Shown: one piece after another, positions 1 through 8,664 of the stretch
How the letters are laid out: each line of letters starts with the position of its first letter
Numbering within the stretch: position 1 is the first letter of the stretch
Assembly: GCA_028285545.1 (NCBI GenBank)
Contig: JANQPA010000112.1
Span: 124,001-188,000 of the forward strand
Direction: 5' to 3'
Origin: Saprospiraceae bacterium
Lineage (GTDB): Bacteria > Bacteroidota > Bacteroidia > Chitinophagales > Saprospiraceae
Length of the DNA: 64,000 nt
Position numbers and translations under genes: made by a program
The notes under the pieces: model-generated
What the model saw: only the letters and a program-made list of their open reading frames with translations
The model's database searches: none
What the model was told of the DNA's origin: nothing

Positions 1-399
1 ATGGACATTAAGGGTGGATTTGGTCATTGCCCGGCTACCTATATTTAGAACATAGGTTAAGCGCTTCCCTACCGCAGCGTACAAAGATTCATGCATATAA
101 GCAATCCCTTGTCCTGAAGAGAAGTTTGCAGCCCGTAAACCAGTCATGGAAAGCCCTGCGGTTACTGCGGCAGCGGCGTGCTCTCCTTCCGGTTCAATAA
201 AGATTAGAGGTCGATCGGAAATATTCAAATGACCTTTGGCTGCTTCTTCGGCCCAATATTCTCCCATCTGTGTAGAAGGCGTAATGGGATAGGCACCAGC
301 TGCATCCGAAGATTCTCTTTCACACATAATGGCTACGGTGTTTCCATCCATAGCCACTTTTATTCCAGGGTATTTGATTGATTTTTTTGTCTTGCTCAT
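1..399 (-). CDS. pyruvate:ferredoxin/2-oxoacid oxidoreductase, N-terminal part (partial)
   Basis: The reading frame runs from an ATG at 399 leftwards through base 1 without a stop, so 133 residues are visible and the rest lies outside the window. The visible part matches domain I of the pyruvate:ferredoxin/flavodoxin oxidoreductase family (thiamine-diphosphate enzymes that oxidatively decarboxylate 2-oxoacids). It contains the family signature AYPITPSTQMGEYWAE near residues 36-51, followed by EPEGEHAAAAVTAGLSMTGLRA and FSSGQGIAYM. The substrate cannot be told from this fragment. A HEPN gene lies about 100 bp upstream on the same strand. Confidence 0.85.
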   Translation of the reverse strand, partial: MSKTKKSIKYPGIKVAMDGNTVAIMCERESSDAAGAYPITPSTQMGEYWAEEAAKGHLNISDRPLIFIEPEGEHAAAAVTAGLSMTGLRAANFSSGQGIAYMHESLYAAVGKRLTYVLNIGSRAMTKSTLNVH

Positions 400-502
400 G
401 TTGGTATAGTGCTTGTTCTTTGAATACGTTTACAGTGGTTTGGGCCTTTTGAAGGAATTAGATTTTTCTATCCTTGATAATTATTTTTTTCTAAATATTC
501 CC

Positions 503-883
503 CTAATAAGCAGGGGCTTCATCAATTGCAATTGCTCTTGTTTGTTTTGCAATATCAAGGCATTCAGTCACCTTTTGAACACTAAGGCAGTACTCTTCTG
601 AATTTTCCTCATGACGACAATTAATTAGGGAAAGATCAATCAGGTTAAAACGACCATCCAGGTTTCTGCACTGTTCTAACAGTCCAGCCATTGTGACAGG
701 CTTTTTGAGTTCTTCTCCATTCCTATTTAAATAAGAAATGAGGTAGTTAATGATAGATTGGCGAGAGTTATAACAAATCATATGGGCGGTAACATCCGCT
801 TCGGAGCGCTGTAACTCTTCGCTAGCGAAATCTAATAATTGATCAGCCTGATTGACGAGCATATCGATATTCTGATTTTTCAT
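503..883 (-). CDS. HEPN-domain protein
   Basis: A 126-residue all-helical protein. The stretch LLDFASEELQRSEADVTAHMICYNSRQSIINYLISYL resembles the first helices of HEPN domains, in which a small helical bundle often partners a nucleotidyltransferase. I do not see a clear RX4-6H RNase motif, so a nuclease role is not supported. No nucleotidyltransferase is adjacent. The neighbour downstream on the same strand is the 2-oxoacid oxidoreductase gene, and the two may be co-transcribed. Its cellular role is unknown. Confidence 0.6.
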   Translation of the reverse strand: MKNQNIDMLVNQADQLLDFASEELQRSEADVTAHMICYNSRQSIINYLISYLNRNGEELKKPVTMAGLLEQCRNLDGRFNLIDLSLINCRHEENSEEYCLSVQKVTECLDIAKQTRAIAIDEAPAY

Positions 884-1388
884 AGTTGGTGATTTTAAGT
901 TGATTAGGAATTGATAGTATAAATTTCACTCAAAGAACCCTGTAATCGGATGAAGAATCTCAATGCGGGGAAGTGATTATTGTCACCCTTAGCTCTGATG
1001 ACTATATGTACCGACAATTAAGCCTATAATAAATAGGTCACTGCTCGGTAGGCTACTTTTACTATTGAGAATAGTTATTCAAGCCATAGAATGGCAATAT
1101 AATTGAGCATTACACAAATCCATATTGCAGGCTTTAAACAGAGACCAACGAGCAATAGGAAATGAGGCTCTTTGAAAGAAAACAGTGTTATAGAGCAACA
1201 GGCTATTTAAGACTTCCTGTCCATCATCCCGAAATAATAATCTATTTAGAAGAAGAATTTGAAATGTTGGGTCATTTTAAAATAATATTCTCTCCTTTTC
1301 TCTCCAAAAACCAACTAAAGAAAATTATTTGAGTGAATGATGTTTAATCTGAAAATCAAGCTATATTGAATTCCTCAAAAATTAAAAA
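884..1388. other. 505-bp intergenic region with a hairpin-module remnant
   Basis: No convincing gene is seen. Around 1073-1095 there is a copy of the module aagccatagaatggc (GCCAT-AGA-ATGGC hairpin) that also occurs inside the 196-197-bp hairpin-chain repeats at 30.57 and 34.48 kb, so this may be a decayed copy of that repeat family. A 56-codon open frame (1162-1332, plus) exists but has no recognisable family. The last part is very AT-rich and leads into the next plus-strand gene. Confidence 0.5.
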
Positions 1389-1955
1389 ATGGAAAATAGA
1401 ACACTAGAAGAACAAAGAATAGAATTTAGTAATAGAATATTTCTAGCAACGCCCATTGCAGGGTTAATAGCCTGGCTAATAGTTGGAATTGCAGGATTGA
1501 CCTTTCCCCCAACCATTACTGTTTGGGTTTTATTTATCGCAACAGGTAGTATTGTCTACCTGGGCATGTTTATTTCAAAATTTACGGACGAAAATTTTCT
1601 CGATAAAAACAAGCCCAAAAATGAATGGGATCAACTTTTCCTTTTTACAGTCGGTCAAGCGGTATTAGTCTATTCAATTGCCATTCCCTTTTTTATTATT
1701 GATTATTCTTCTTTGCCCATGACCGTTGGCATTTTGACTGGCTTAATGTGGCTCCCTTTTTCTTGGATTATCAAACATTGGGTGGGTATTTTCCATGCAA
1801 TTGTTAGAACGGCCCTTATTCTGGTTTTATGGTATGTATTTCCTGACCTTAGATTCGTAATTATCCCTTTTGCCATCGTTTTGATTTATATTGCTACGAT
1901 AATGATTTTAAATAATCGAAAAAAAGTGTTAAGTAGCTCAGCAAATATGACATAA
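1389..1955 (+). CDS. small multi-pass membrane protein (DUF7010-like)
   Basis: A 188-residue protein with a short charged N-terminus (ENRTLEEQRIEFSNR) and about five or six hydrophobic helices. These include residues 18-38, 43-62, 88-106, 110-125 and 135-175. The overall pattern, a charged start followed by paired helices, resembles the DUF7010 family, but I am recalling this and not measuring it. No catalytic or transport motif is evident. It is followed closely by a decayed gene fragment on the same strand. Confidence 0.6.
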   Translation: MENRTLEEQRIEFSNRIFLATPIAGLIAWLIVGIAGLTFPPTITVWVLFIATGSIVYLGMFISKFTDENFLDKNKPKNEWDQLFLFTVGQAVLVYSIAIPFFIIDYSSLPMTVGILTGLMWLPFSWIIKHWVGIFHAIVRTALILVLWYVFPDLRFVIIPFAIVLIYIATIMILNNRKKVLSSSANMT

Positions 1956-1956
1956 T

Positions 1957-2139
1957 TCATTCTTTACATTTGCCATTGAATTTAATCACTCCGAAGATCC
2001 CGAGCAAGAAGGAGAGATCCTTAAATTTCATGGTGAATATGAAGTCATTGGTCTTAAGATTCCAAGAGTAAGAAATTGGTATAATAAAGGCACGAATGAA
2101 TACCTGGGTACAGATGTTATTGTAAAAACTTTAGAATAG
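1957..2139 (+). pseudogene. C-terminal remnant of a DUF6503-like gene
   Basis: After the stop of the preceding gene, an open frame without any ATG reads into about 53 protein-like residues (FNHSEDPEQEGEILKFHGEY, then EVIGLKIPRVRNWYNKG...) ending at TAG 2137-2139. The composition and the ending ...EYLGTDVIVKTLE look like the C-terminus of periplasmic DUF6503-type proteins of Bacteroidota, which are about 250 residues long. The N-terminal part is absent. It appears to be the 3' scar of a deletion or replacement event beside the membrane-protein gene. The family assignment is from memory and tentative; the remnant nature is seen in the sequence. Confidence 0.5.
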
Positions 2140-2144
2140 AAATA

Positions 2145-2516
2145 ATGAATAAAACTACCATTGCCAAAGCTTATATCGAACATTTATCTAAGGCTGATTT
2201 ATCCGCCTTATTGAATTTATTTTCAGAAGATGCCACCGTAGTTTCACCGGTGTATGGCAGCAAAAACTACAAGGAGTTTTATACTCAATTATTTGCCGAC
2301 ACCAATAACTCTTCCTTAAAAACCAAAGGAATTTTTGAAGACGCTGAAACGGGAAATGTCGCTTTGTATTTCACCTATCAATGGACTCTAAAAAATGATT
2401 CATTTGTAGAATTTGACGTAGTTGATATTCTCATTTTTGATAATGAAAATAAAATCAAAGAACTCACAATTATTTATGACACGGTAGTCAGTCGAAAATT
2501 GGTAGATCAGTTATAG
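2145..2516 (+). CDS. NTF2/SnoaL-fold protein
   Basis: A 123-residue protein with the NTF2-like cone-fold pattern. An N-terminal helix pair (AKAYIEHLSKADLSALLNLFSEDATVVSP) is followed by the strand-rich half ending in DILIFDNENKIKELTIIYD. There is no signal peptide, so it is probably cytoplasmic. Such proteins bind small hydrophobic ligands or act as isomerases or hydrolases, but the substrate cannot be told. It is the first of three NTF2-fold genes in a plus-strand run that also holds an AraC regulator and a hydrolase lipoprotein. The start is ATG 2145, only 5 bp after the pseudogene stop. Confidence 0.75.
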   Translation: MNKTTIAKAYIEHLSKADLSALLNLFSEDATVVSPVYGSKNYKEFYTQLFADTNNSSLKTKGIFEDAETGNVALYFTYQWTLKNDSFVEFDVVDILIFDNENKIKELTIIYDTVVSRKLVDQL

Positions 2517-2543
2517 GAAAATGTAAAAATGTACTATTCCTAA

Positions 2544-3464
2544 ATGAAGCACTTCAAAACCATATCGGAATACTGTAGGGGGATCAATATAAGCCCTCCT
2601 AAACACCCTCATTTTGATATTAGAAGTTTTGAAGAAAATATGGCGACGGTTTATAACGAAATGCCTGCTTTTAGACATGAGTTTTATGCTATCGCCATAA
2701 AAGCAGATGGTGAAGGCAAGGTCATATCGGGTCCATTTTCTGATTTTCCAGAGGGAACCAGCATTTTTTTTAATACTCCTTTTCAATTGATATCCTGGGA
2801 TATCATCCCAAACTGGCGAGGGTATTATATTATGTTTAGTCAGGATTTTGTTTCACAGTCAAAAATCCTTTCTCAGCTTCTAAAACTCTTCCCATTTCTC
2901 AAAATGGAACAATCCATCCCGTTTGAAATCCCCTCTGGTCAATTGCCAAACATACTTTCTATTTATAAAAACATTTGGGAAGAATACAATGGAACTGCCA
3001 ATGATAAATTTCAAATTATTGAAGCACAGGTTTATCTCTTATTGTCCTTAGTTAAGCGTCTTTTCGAACAGCAGGTGGATAGCAAGATAGCTGAAATGAG
3101 CCTGAAAGCTGCTGATTTGAAATTATTATCGCGCTATCAGACCTTGATCCAAACCAGCTTTTATCCCAACACCAAATTAGAGACCTTTGTAAACCTTCAT
3201 TCTACCAGTTATTATGCTCAAAAGTTAAGTGTTCATCCCAATCACTTAAATGCAGTAGTTAAAGGAATTACCGGGCAAACCGCCTTAAATCACATCCATA
3301 ATCACCTACTAGCACTTTCAAAATCCTACCTGGCACAAACCGATTGGAGTGTTAAGGAAATTGCTTATTCCCTACATTTTGATAGTCCAAATAATTTCAG
3401 TTCCTTCTTTAAGCGAAACACCGGCCATACCCCCATAGCCTACCGCCAACAGGTGAATCTTTGA
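2544..3464 (+). CDS. AraC-family transcriptional regulator
   Basis: 306 residues. The first ~180 form a cupin-like sensor half (HPHFDIRSFEENMATVYNEMPAFRHEFYAIAIKADGEG, FFNTPFQLISWD). The C-terminal ~100 residues are a double helix-turn-helix with AQKLSVHPNHLNAVVKGITGQTALNHI and the second helix set WSVKEIAYSLHFDSPNNFSSFFKRNTGHTP. It lies 27 bp after an NTF2-fold gene and 81 bp before two more NTF2-fold genes and a hydrolase, so it is the probable local activator of that cluster. The inducer is unknown. Confidence 0.9.
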   Translation: MKHFKTISEYCRGINISPPKHPHFDIRSFEENMATVYNEMPAFRHEFYAIAIKADGEGKVISGPFSDFPEGTSIFFNTPFQLISWDIIPNWRGYYIMFSQDFVSQSKILSQLLKLFPFLKMEQSIPFEIPSGQLPNILSIYKNIWEEYNGTANDKFQIIEAQVYLLLSLVKRLFEQQVDSKIAEMSLKAADLKLLSRYQTLIQTSFYPNTKLETFVNLHSTSYYAQKLSVHPNHLNAVVKGITGQTALNHIHNHLLALSKSYLAQTDWSVKEIAYSLHFDSPNNFSSFFKRNTGHTPIAYRQQVNL

Positions 3465-3545
3465 AATTTATACTCCTTCATTTGAAATCAAAATTAGTCT
3501 GCCTCTAGTTTTGCTGAGCTTTGTATTAAACAAAAAAGCAAAGTA

Positions 3546-4046
3546 ATGAAAAAGATATTCTTCGGCTTTCTCATCTTATTCTCACTAAATCTAAAGGCTC
3601 AGAACATGAAAAATCCAATTGATGCAATTACCCATTTATTTGTCTCTACCGATCAGCGAAATTGGGAAGACCTCAAACAAGTTTTTGATTCGGAAGTATT
3701 ACTAGATTATTCTTCAATGAATGGCAGTCCGGCCACAAAATTAACTCCTGATCAAATTATTGCTGCCTGGAAAACTATTCTTCCAGGATTTGAATCTACA
3801 CACCATCAGCTGGGGAACTTTGTAAGCAATATTCAGGAAAACAAAGCCACTGTTTTCTGCTATGGTACAGCTAGTCATTTCCTGAAAGATGACAATGGTA
3901 ACCTATGGACGGTAGTTGGCACTTATGATTTTGAACTGCGCAAAGATGCTAAGGCAAATTGGAAAGTTTCAGCTATGAAATTCAATTTTAAATATCAGGA
4001 CGGGAATCTTACCCTGCCTGAAAAAGCGATGAACAAGCTAAAATAA
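3546..4046 (+). CDS. secreted NTF2/SnoaL-fold protein
   Basis: 166 residues with a Sec signal peptide (MKKIFFGFLILFSLNLKAQ, cleavage probably near residue 19). The mature part shows the NTF2-like pattern DAITHLFVSTDQRNWEDLKQVFDSEVLLDYSS, then a beta-rich half with FCYGTASHFLKDDNGNLWTVVGTYDFELRKDANWK-type strands. This resembles SnoaL-like (PF13577-type) domains. It is exported to the periplasm. It is followed after 6 bp by a lipoprotein of the same fold, so the two are surely co-transcribed. The substrate is unknown. Confidence 0.8.
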   Translation: MKKIFFGFLILFSLNLKAQNMKNPIDAITHLFVSTDQRNWEDLKQVFDSEVLLDYSSMNGSPATKLTPDQIIAAWKTILPGFESTHHQLGNFVSNIQENKATVFCYGTASHFLKDDNGNLWTVVGTYDFELRKDAKANWKVSAMKFNFKYQDGNLTLPEKAMNKLK

Positions 4047-4052
4047 TGAAAT

Positions 4053-4586
4053 ATGAAAGTAAAATATTTAAGCATCATACTGTTGATGGGATGGCTTATC
4101 AGCTGCTCCAATCAAGATAGCCAAGAATTAGAAATACTAAAAAATGAAGTTCAGATGAATCAGGAGATAGCAGAAAAAAACAAACAATCCACCAAAGCTT
4201 TTTTTAAGGCTTTAGAAGATGAAAATCTAAACAGCCTGCTGGAATTATTTGCTGAAGAAGGGAAACACATCAATCCTTATGCTTCAGATTTATTTCCCGA
4301 AGGTGCCAATGGCAAAGAAGAAATTAGAAAATACTGGGCACCGGTCTTTCCAAATTTTGAAGGGATGGAGTTTCCAATTGAGGAAATCTATGCCATGGAA
4401 AACCCAAGTATGGTATTTGTAAAATACAAGGGACGCATAAAACTCAAGAACGATGCCGGGTACTACGAAAATGACTACTACTCTACTTTTAAGTTTAATG
4501 AAGCCGGTTTGATTACCGAATACGTGGAAATATTTAATCCAATCTTGGCGGCCCGAAGCTTCGGGCTAATTGATCAAATAAAATAA
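4053..4586 (+). CDS. NTF2/SnoaL-fold lipoprotein
   Basis: 177 residues with a lipoprotein signal peptide (MKVKYLSIILLMGWLISCSN, acylated Cys at residue 18). A short charged linker follows, then an NTF2-like domain starting at NKQSTKAFFKALEDENLNSLLELFAEEG and ending with STFKFNEAGLITEYVEIFNP, a classic SnoaL-like C-terminal strand. The gene sits 6 bp after the secreted paralogue and its stop is 1 bp before the ATG of a hydrolase lipoprotein, so the three form one transcript. It is likely membrane-anchored and acts together with the hydrolase on a small molecule. Confidence 0.8.
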   Translation: MKVKYLSIILLMGWLISCSNQDSQELEILKNEVQMNQEIAEKNKQSTKAFFKALEDENLNSLLELFAEEGKHINPYASDLFPEGANGKEEIRKYWAPVFPNFEGMEFPIEEIYAMENPSMVFVKYKGRIKLKNDAGYYENDYYSTFKFNEAGLITEYVEIFNPILAARSFGLIDQIK

Positions 4587-4587
4587 A

Positions 4588-5607
4588 ATGATGAAAGTGC
4601 TAAAATCAATATTGGCTATTGGCCTGCTTATGACAGCATGCAATAATGGCACCAATAAAAATGATACAAATATTCAATCCATCTCAAACGAAGTTCAAAT
4701 GAAAAAAGTAAGTTTTAATAGCGAAGGAGCCACTTTAGTTGGTAACCTATACTACCCTATAAATTATGATCCATCTCAAACTTATCCGGCACTTATTGTT
4801 TCCGGAAGCTGGACCACCGTAAAAGAGCAAATGGCAGGTCTTTATGCCAAAAAACTAGCTGAAAACGGTTTTATTACCCTGGCCTTTGATTTCAGAAACT
4901 TTGGTGAAAGTGAAGGAGAGCCTCGTTTTTACGAAAGCCCAATACAAAAAAAGGTAGATATCAAAAACGCCGTCAATTATCTGGAAGGATTATCAGAAGT
5001 CGACAATACAAAAATCGGAGCATTTGGAGTCTGTGCAGGCGCTATGTACACATTAATGGCGGCCTCTGAAGATAAGCGAATCAAATCGGTAGTTACAGCA
5101 GCCTCCTGGTTACATGATGCTGAAGCCGTCAAGCTTTTTTATGGAGGAGCAGAAGGAGTGAATGCGAAGATACAAGCCGCTCAGCAAGCCAAAAAAGATT
5201 ATGCCGAGAAAGGAGTTGTTGAGTATATTCCAACCATTTCTACAAGTGATGAAGGTGCCGCAATGTATGGTCCATACGATTACTATTTGAACCCAGAAAG
5301 AGGAGCCATCCCACAGTGGAGTGCAGATAAATTTGCCGTCATGTCCTGGGAAGACTGGTTAACAACAGATCCTATGCCCAGTGCTGCTCATTTGACAGCT
5401 CCTACCCTAATGATACATTCAGATGGTGCAGTCCTTCCTCAATACACCAAAAATTATTTTGAGAAAATTGCCGCCACTGACAAAGAACTACATTGGATGG
5501 AAACCGAATTAGAATCCCCCTACCACCAATTCAATTATTATGACCAGGAAGCGGAAGTAAAGGAATCGATTGAAGAGGCCAGCAAATGGTTTAGTCAGAA
5601 AATGTAG
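4588..5607 (+). CDS. alpha/beta hydrolase lipoprotein with Cys nucleophile
   Basis: 339 residues. The lipoprotein signal is MMKVLKSILAIGLLMTACN (Cys18). The alpha/beta-hydrolase core shows YPALIVSGSW (oxyanion strand), FDFRNFGESEGEP, and the nucleophile elbow GAFGVCAGAMY, where Cys149 takes the place usually held by Ser. Asp lies in the region TLMIHSDGAVLP and the probable His in SPYHQFNYYD near the C-terminus. A Cys nucleophile is known in dienelactone hydrolases and in YcjY-like hydrolases. It ends the NTF2-fold operon and is followed by a strong hairpin terminator. Confidence 0.85.
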   Translation: MMKVLKSILAIGLLMTACNNGTNKNDTNIQSISNEVQMKKVSFNSEGATLVGNLYYPINYDPSQTYPALIVSGSWTTVKEQMAGLYAKKLAENGFITLAFDFRNFGESEGEPRFYESPIQKKVDIKNAVNYLEGLSEVDNTKIGAFGVCAGAMYTLMAASEDKRIKSVVTAASWLHDAEAVKLFYGGAEGVNAKIQAAQQAKKDYAEKGVVEYIPTISTSDEGAAMYGPYDYYLNPERGAIPQWSADKFAVMSWEDWLTTDPMPSAAHLTAPTLMIHSDGAVLPQYTKNYFEKIAATDKELHWMETELESPYHQFNYYDQEAEVKESIEEASKWFSQKM

Positions 5608-5621
5608 GAATTGGCTCTATA

Positions 5622-5683
5622 ATCAATTAATATAAAATAATGGTTTTGGTTTGCACCAAAACCATTATTTTATATTAATTGAT
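5622..5683. terminator. perfect 29-bp inverted repeat, terminator
   Basis: Left arm 5622-5650 and right arm 5655-5683 are exact reverse complements of 29 bp with a 4-base loop (ttgc). The arm begins atcaattaatataaaataat. It starts 15 bp after the hydrolase stop codon, so it most simply acts as a transcription terminator closing the 2.1-5.6 kb operon. The stem is much longer than termination requires. Confidence 0.8.
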
Positions 5684-5758
5684 CTTTTACTTTTAGATTC
5701 ATAAATAGCAGGAAACTTTAAAAAGAAAACAGAGGTTGAATCTCAAAAAACAATACGA

Positions 5759-6358
5759 ATGAAAAACTGGCTATCACCACTCCAACTTGAAGGACAAAAG
5801 GTAAAATTAATCCCCATGGAAGAATCCCACAAACAAGCCTACTTAGGTGCCGCTGCTGATGGTAAACTATGGGAGTTATGGTACACTTCTGTACCTTCCA
5901 AAGATAGCATTGATAAGTATGTTGGATTTGCATTAAGTGAACAGGAAAAGGGAAATGCGCTACCTTTCTCTGTACTAGATAAAAAATCTGATAAAATTAT
6001 TGGCTCTACCAGATACTGTAGTATAACACCTCAACACCGTCGCCTAGAAATTGGCTATACCTGGTATGCCAAATCCTACCAAAGAACGGCCATTAATACC
6101 GAATGTAAATACCTGCTGCTTAAGTACGCCTTTGAAGATCTCAACTGCATCGCCGTTGAATTTAAAACCAATTGGTTTAATATGGGTTCCAGACGTGCAA
6201 TTGCCAGACTTGGTGCCAAGCAGGATGGTGTCTTAAGAAATCATCGACTAATGGCTGATGGAAGTACCAGGGACACCGTCATTTTCTCAATTACTAAGCA
6301 GGAATGGGCGGGAGTGAAAAAATCTTTGCTCTATGAGATGAATAAGTATGATGGTTAA
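5759..6358 (+). CDS. GNAT-family N-acetyltransferase (RimJ/RimL type)
   Basis: 199 residues with an acetyltransferase-3 layout: LSPLQLEGQKVKLIPMEESHKQAY at the start, FSVLDKKSDKIIGSTRYCSI (central strand), then LEIGYTWYAKSYQRTAINTECKYLLLKYAFEDLNCIAVEFKTNWFNMGSRRAIARLGAKQDGVLRNH. The last stretch is the usual RimJ/YdaF-type acetyl-CoA region with the N-x-x-S-x-x-A-I-x-x-x-G pattern. It probably acetylates an N-terminal amine or a small amine substrate. It is cytoplasmic, a single gene behind the long terminator hairpin. Confidence 0.9.
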   Translation: MKNWLSPLQLEGQKVKLIPMEESHKQAYLGAAADGKLWELWYTSVPSKDSIDKYVGFALSEQEKGNALPFSVLDKKSDKIIGSTRYCSITPQHRRLEIGYTWYAKSYQRTAINTECKYLLLKYAFEDLNCIAVEFKTNWFNMGSRRAIARLGAKQDGVLRNHRLMADGSTRDTVIFSITKQEWAGVKKSLLYEMNKYDG

Positions 6359-6495
6359 AACTTAAGTATAACAATTCCATTCATTATTTGATTTTTTTGA
6401 GGCTTTTTAACTCCTACTAAAACTTTTTTGGGTATTGAAAAGTCCCTGAAACAGAAATGTCCTTACCATATTCTTGTTTAAAAAATCAAATTCTA

Positions 6496-7617
6496 ATGAA
6501 AGAAATATCAAAATCCATCCTCCTACTATCCATTTTAATATTAGTTTCAGCCTGTAATACAAATCTGGAAAAGGAAGAAAAATATACCATCATAGGTCAA
6601 GTGACTGGATTTCCAGATGGAACCAAATTTTACTTGAGAAATCTTGCCACGGACGCTGTTTTTGACAGCACAATAGTAGAAAACAATAGCTTTAAGCTGG
6701 AAGGGCAATTGTCCAGTCCACCAGAGCAAATTTGGTTAAATGCAAGAGTTGACAAACAATTTATTTATACCAATTTACTAATTGGTAATGATAACATTAC
6801 CGTCAAAGGGGATAAGGAGGATTTTCCCTGGAATGTGGAAATTACAGGTTCAAAAATACAAGAAGAGTTCAACTACTCACAGAGCCTCATAAAGGACAAT
6901 AGAATGAGAAGGGAAGCTTTAGTAAAAAAATATTTCTCTCTGCCCAAAGAAAAACAAGAGGAGCAACAACGAGCAATTTGGTCAGAAATAAAGGTACTTG
7001 ACAGTATTACAAAAGATTTAAGATTGGAATATGTAAAAAGGCATCCAGACACTTATTCAAGTATCATCAATTTAGGATATTTAAAGAATGACCTTCCAAA
7101 AGAAACCATCCAAGAAATATATGATAAATATTCTCCAGAAATTAAGGAAAGCAAATATGCTAAAGTAGTAGAAGTATTTTTGAGAGAAAGCATATCAAGA
7201 GTTGGTGATAAATACCACGATTTTGAAGGATTAAATCAATTCGAAGAAAAAGTCAAATTTTCGGAAATTAAAGGAGAATATACTCTAATAGATTTTACTT
7301 CGGCATATTGCGGGCCTTGTATTCAAGCTGCTGATGAATTAATCGAAATCAGTAGAACTTATGTAGACTCAATGAATATTATCAGTTTTTCTGGAGACCC
7401 CAAAAAAGAAGATTGGTTAAGATCAGTAGAAAGAGACCGAGTTGCCTGGAATAGTATTTGGGATGGAAAAGGAAGATATAGCGAAACTTCTATTAAATAT
7501 GGTATTAATGGATATCCCACTTTTGTATTAATAAATCCCGATGGCATAATAATTGACAAATGGTCGGGCTATGGAGAAGGCAGTTTAAAAGCTCGATTAG
7601 AAAAACATTTCTTCTAA
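6496..7617 (+). CDS. TlpA-like thioredoxin-fold lipoprotein (DUF4369 type)
   Basis: The open frame begins at 6457, but the ATG at 6496 gives a clean lipoprotein signal (MKEISKSILLLSILILVSAC, Cys20), so I prefer that start (373 residues). Residues ~30-120 form a DUF4369-like beta domain (YTIIGQVTGFPDGTKFYLRN). A helical linker follows, and then a thioredoxin domain with CGPC (Cys272, Cys275) and the cis-Pro segment NGYPTFVLINPDG. Such proteins are periplasmic, membrane-anchored thiol-disulfide oxidoreductases. The gene stands alone with no cytochrome-maturation genes nearby. Confidence 0.85.
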   Translation: MKEISKSILLLSILILVSACNTNLEKEEKYTIIGQVTGFPDGTKFYLRNLATDAVFDSTIVENNSFKLEGQLSSPPEQIWLNARVDKQFIYTNLLIGNDNITVKGDKEDFPWNVEITGSKIQEEFNYSQSLIKDNRMRREALVKKYFSLPKEKQEEQQRAIWSEIKVLDSITKDLRLEYVKRHPDTYSSIINLGYLKNDLPKETIQEIYDKYSPEIKESKYAKVVEVFLRESISRVGDKYHDFEGLNQFEEKVKFSEIKGEYTLIDFTSAYCGPCIQAADELIEISRTYVDSMNIISFSGDPKKEDWLRSVERDRVAWNSIWDGKGRYSETSIKYGINGYPTFVLINPDGIIIDKWSGYGEGSLKARLEKHFF

Positions 7618-7786
7618 TTACTCTGCTAGTGGCGGTTTCTCAACCTTTCCTGGTACTTTTCTGAAAATTGTATCTTTAACTGAGCCTATAGTGATACTCA
7701 GAAAAAAGGAGTGCCACAAACCGGTGGTTATTTGGCTCTTTCCTTTAGGATGTGCCTAATGGGAGTGCAACAAAAAGTAAAAACCC

Positions 7787-8512
7787 ATGCTAAAATTCTT
7801 CCGTCAGATCAGACAAAAATTACTTCATGAAAATCAATTTTCAAAATACTTGCTTTATGCTGCCGGAGAGGTCATTTTGGTCATGTTGGGCATTTTGTTA
7901 GCATTCCAGGTCAGTAATTGGAACGAAGTCCGAAAGAAAAGCCAATTAGAACTAGGTCTCTTAAAAGGACTTAGTGAAGATTTACAATTTAATTTGAACG
8001 ATTTAAAAGCTCGGCTTTACTACGATTCCATAACGATTACAAGCGGTGAACAATTATTGGTCATTTTACAAGACCAGGATTCAGAATATGAAGAATCGAT
8101 GGAAGATTTATTCGGTTGGATTGAAGTAGCGAATTCTTTGAAAATGAAAACGCTGGCTTACGAGAATTTAAAATCCAATGGCTTATCTATAATTACAAAT
8201 GATTCTTTGCGCAAAGACATTGCATGGTTATATGATAGTCGATATGGTTATCATGATGACCAGCATGAAGCATTAATGGCTATTTTCAACAATGGCATAC
8301 CCATCCACCATAAGTACTTAAGGACTAAGACAATGTTCAAAAAAGTGCCCAATGATTTTCAAGCTTTAAAACAAAGTGAGGAGTTTTTAAATTATCTGAC
8401 TCATACCATCGCCATAAGAAAAAGATTTAGATCCAATACCAATTTTTCACAGGAAAGAACTAATGAAATAAAAGATCGGGTAGACCGGGAGATTCATAGA
8501 TTAGAGAAATGA
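7787..8512 (+). CDS. DUF6090 family protein
   Basis: 241 residues beginning MLKFFRQIRQKLLHENQFSKYLLYAAGEVILVMLGILLAFQVSNWNE. This is the typical DUF6090 start: a basic amphipathic segment, one transmembrane helix (~25-45) and a WNE motif, followed by a mostly helical periplasmic domain. The function of the family is unknown. The gene is very characteristic of marine Bacteroidota, where paralogues are usually numerous. It is monocistronic and convergent with the next gene. Confidence 0.85.
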   Translation: MLKFFRQIRQKLLHENQFSKYLLYAAGEVILVMLGILLAFQVSNWNEVRKKSQLELGLLKGLSEDLQFNLNDLKARLYYDSITITSGEQLLVILQDQDSEYEESMEDLFGWIEVANSLKMKTLAYENLKSNGLSIITNDSLRKDIAWLYDSRYGYHDDQHEALMAIFNNGIPIHHKYLRTKTMFKKVPNDFQALKQSEEFLNYLTHTIAIRKRFRSNTNFSQERTNEIKDRVDREIHRLEK

Positions 8513-8543
8513 TCCCTTTTTATTCTGAGGCGCTCCTCAATAG

Positions 8544-8620
8544 ACTTGGACATTTGTTTTCAAATAACGAACGTTTTTTGAGGCAATTGTCAGATGAGTT
8601 TCGTTCAAATATGTCCAAGT
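8544..8620. terminator. inverted repeat between convergent genes
   Basis: acttggacat at 8544-8553 pairs with atgtccaagt at 8611-8620, and further inward acgaacg pairs with cgttc near 8602. The element sits between the plus-strand DUF6090 gene and the minus-strand NHL/TPR gene, consistent with a bidirectional terminator. The central loop is large, so termination efficiency is uncertain. Confidence 0.45.
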
Positions 8621-8664
8621 TGTAAGATTAAATAGTGGCCATTACAGATTAAATGAACTTTCAT

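Noticed and set aside
1162-1332. Plus-strand 56-codon frame (MRLFERKQCYRATGYL...)
   Set aside because: Short, AT-rich region, no motif, no clear ribosome-binding signal; could be chance. Would need homologues to be accepted.
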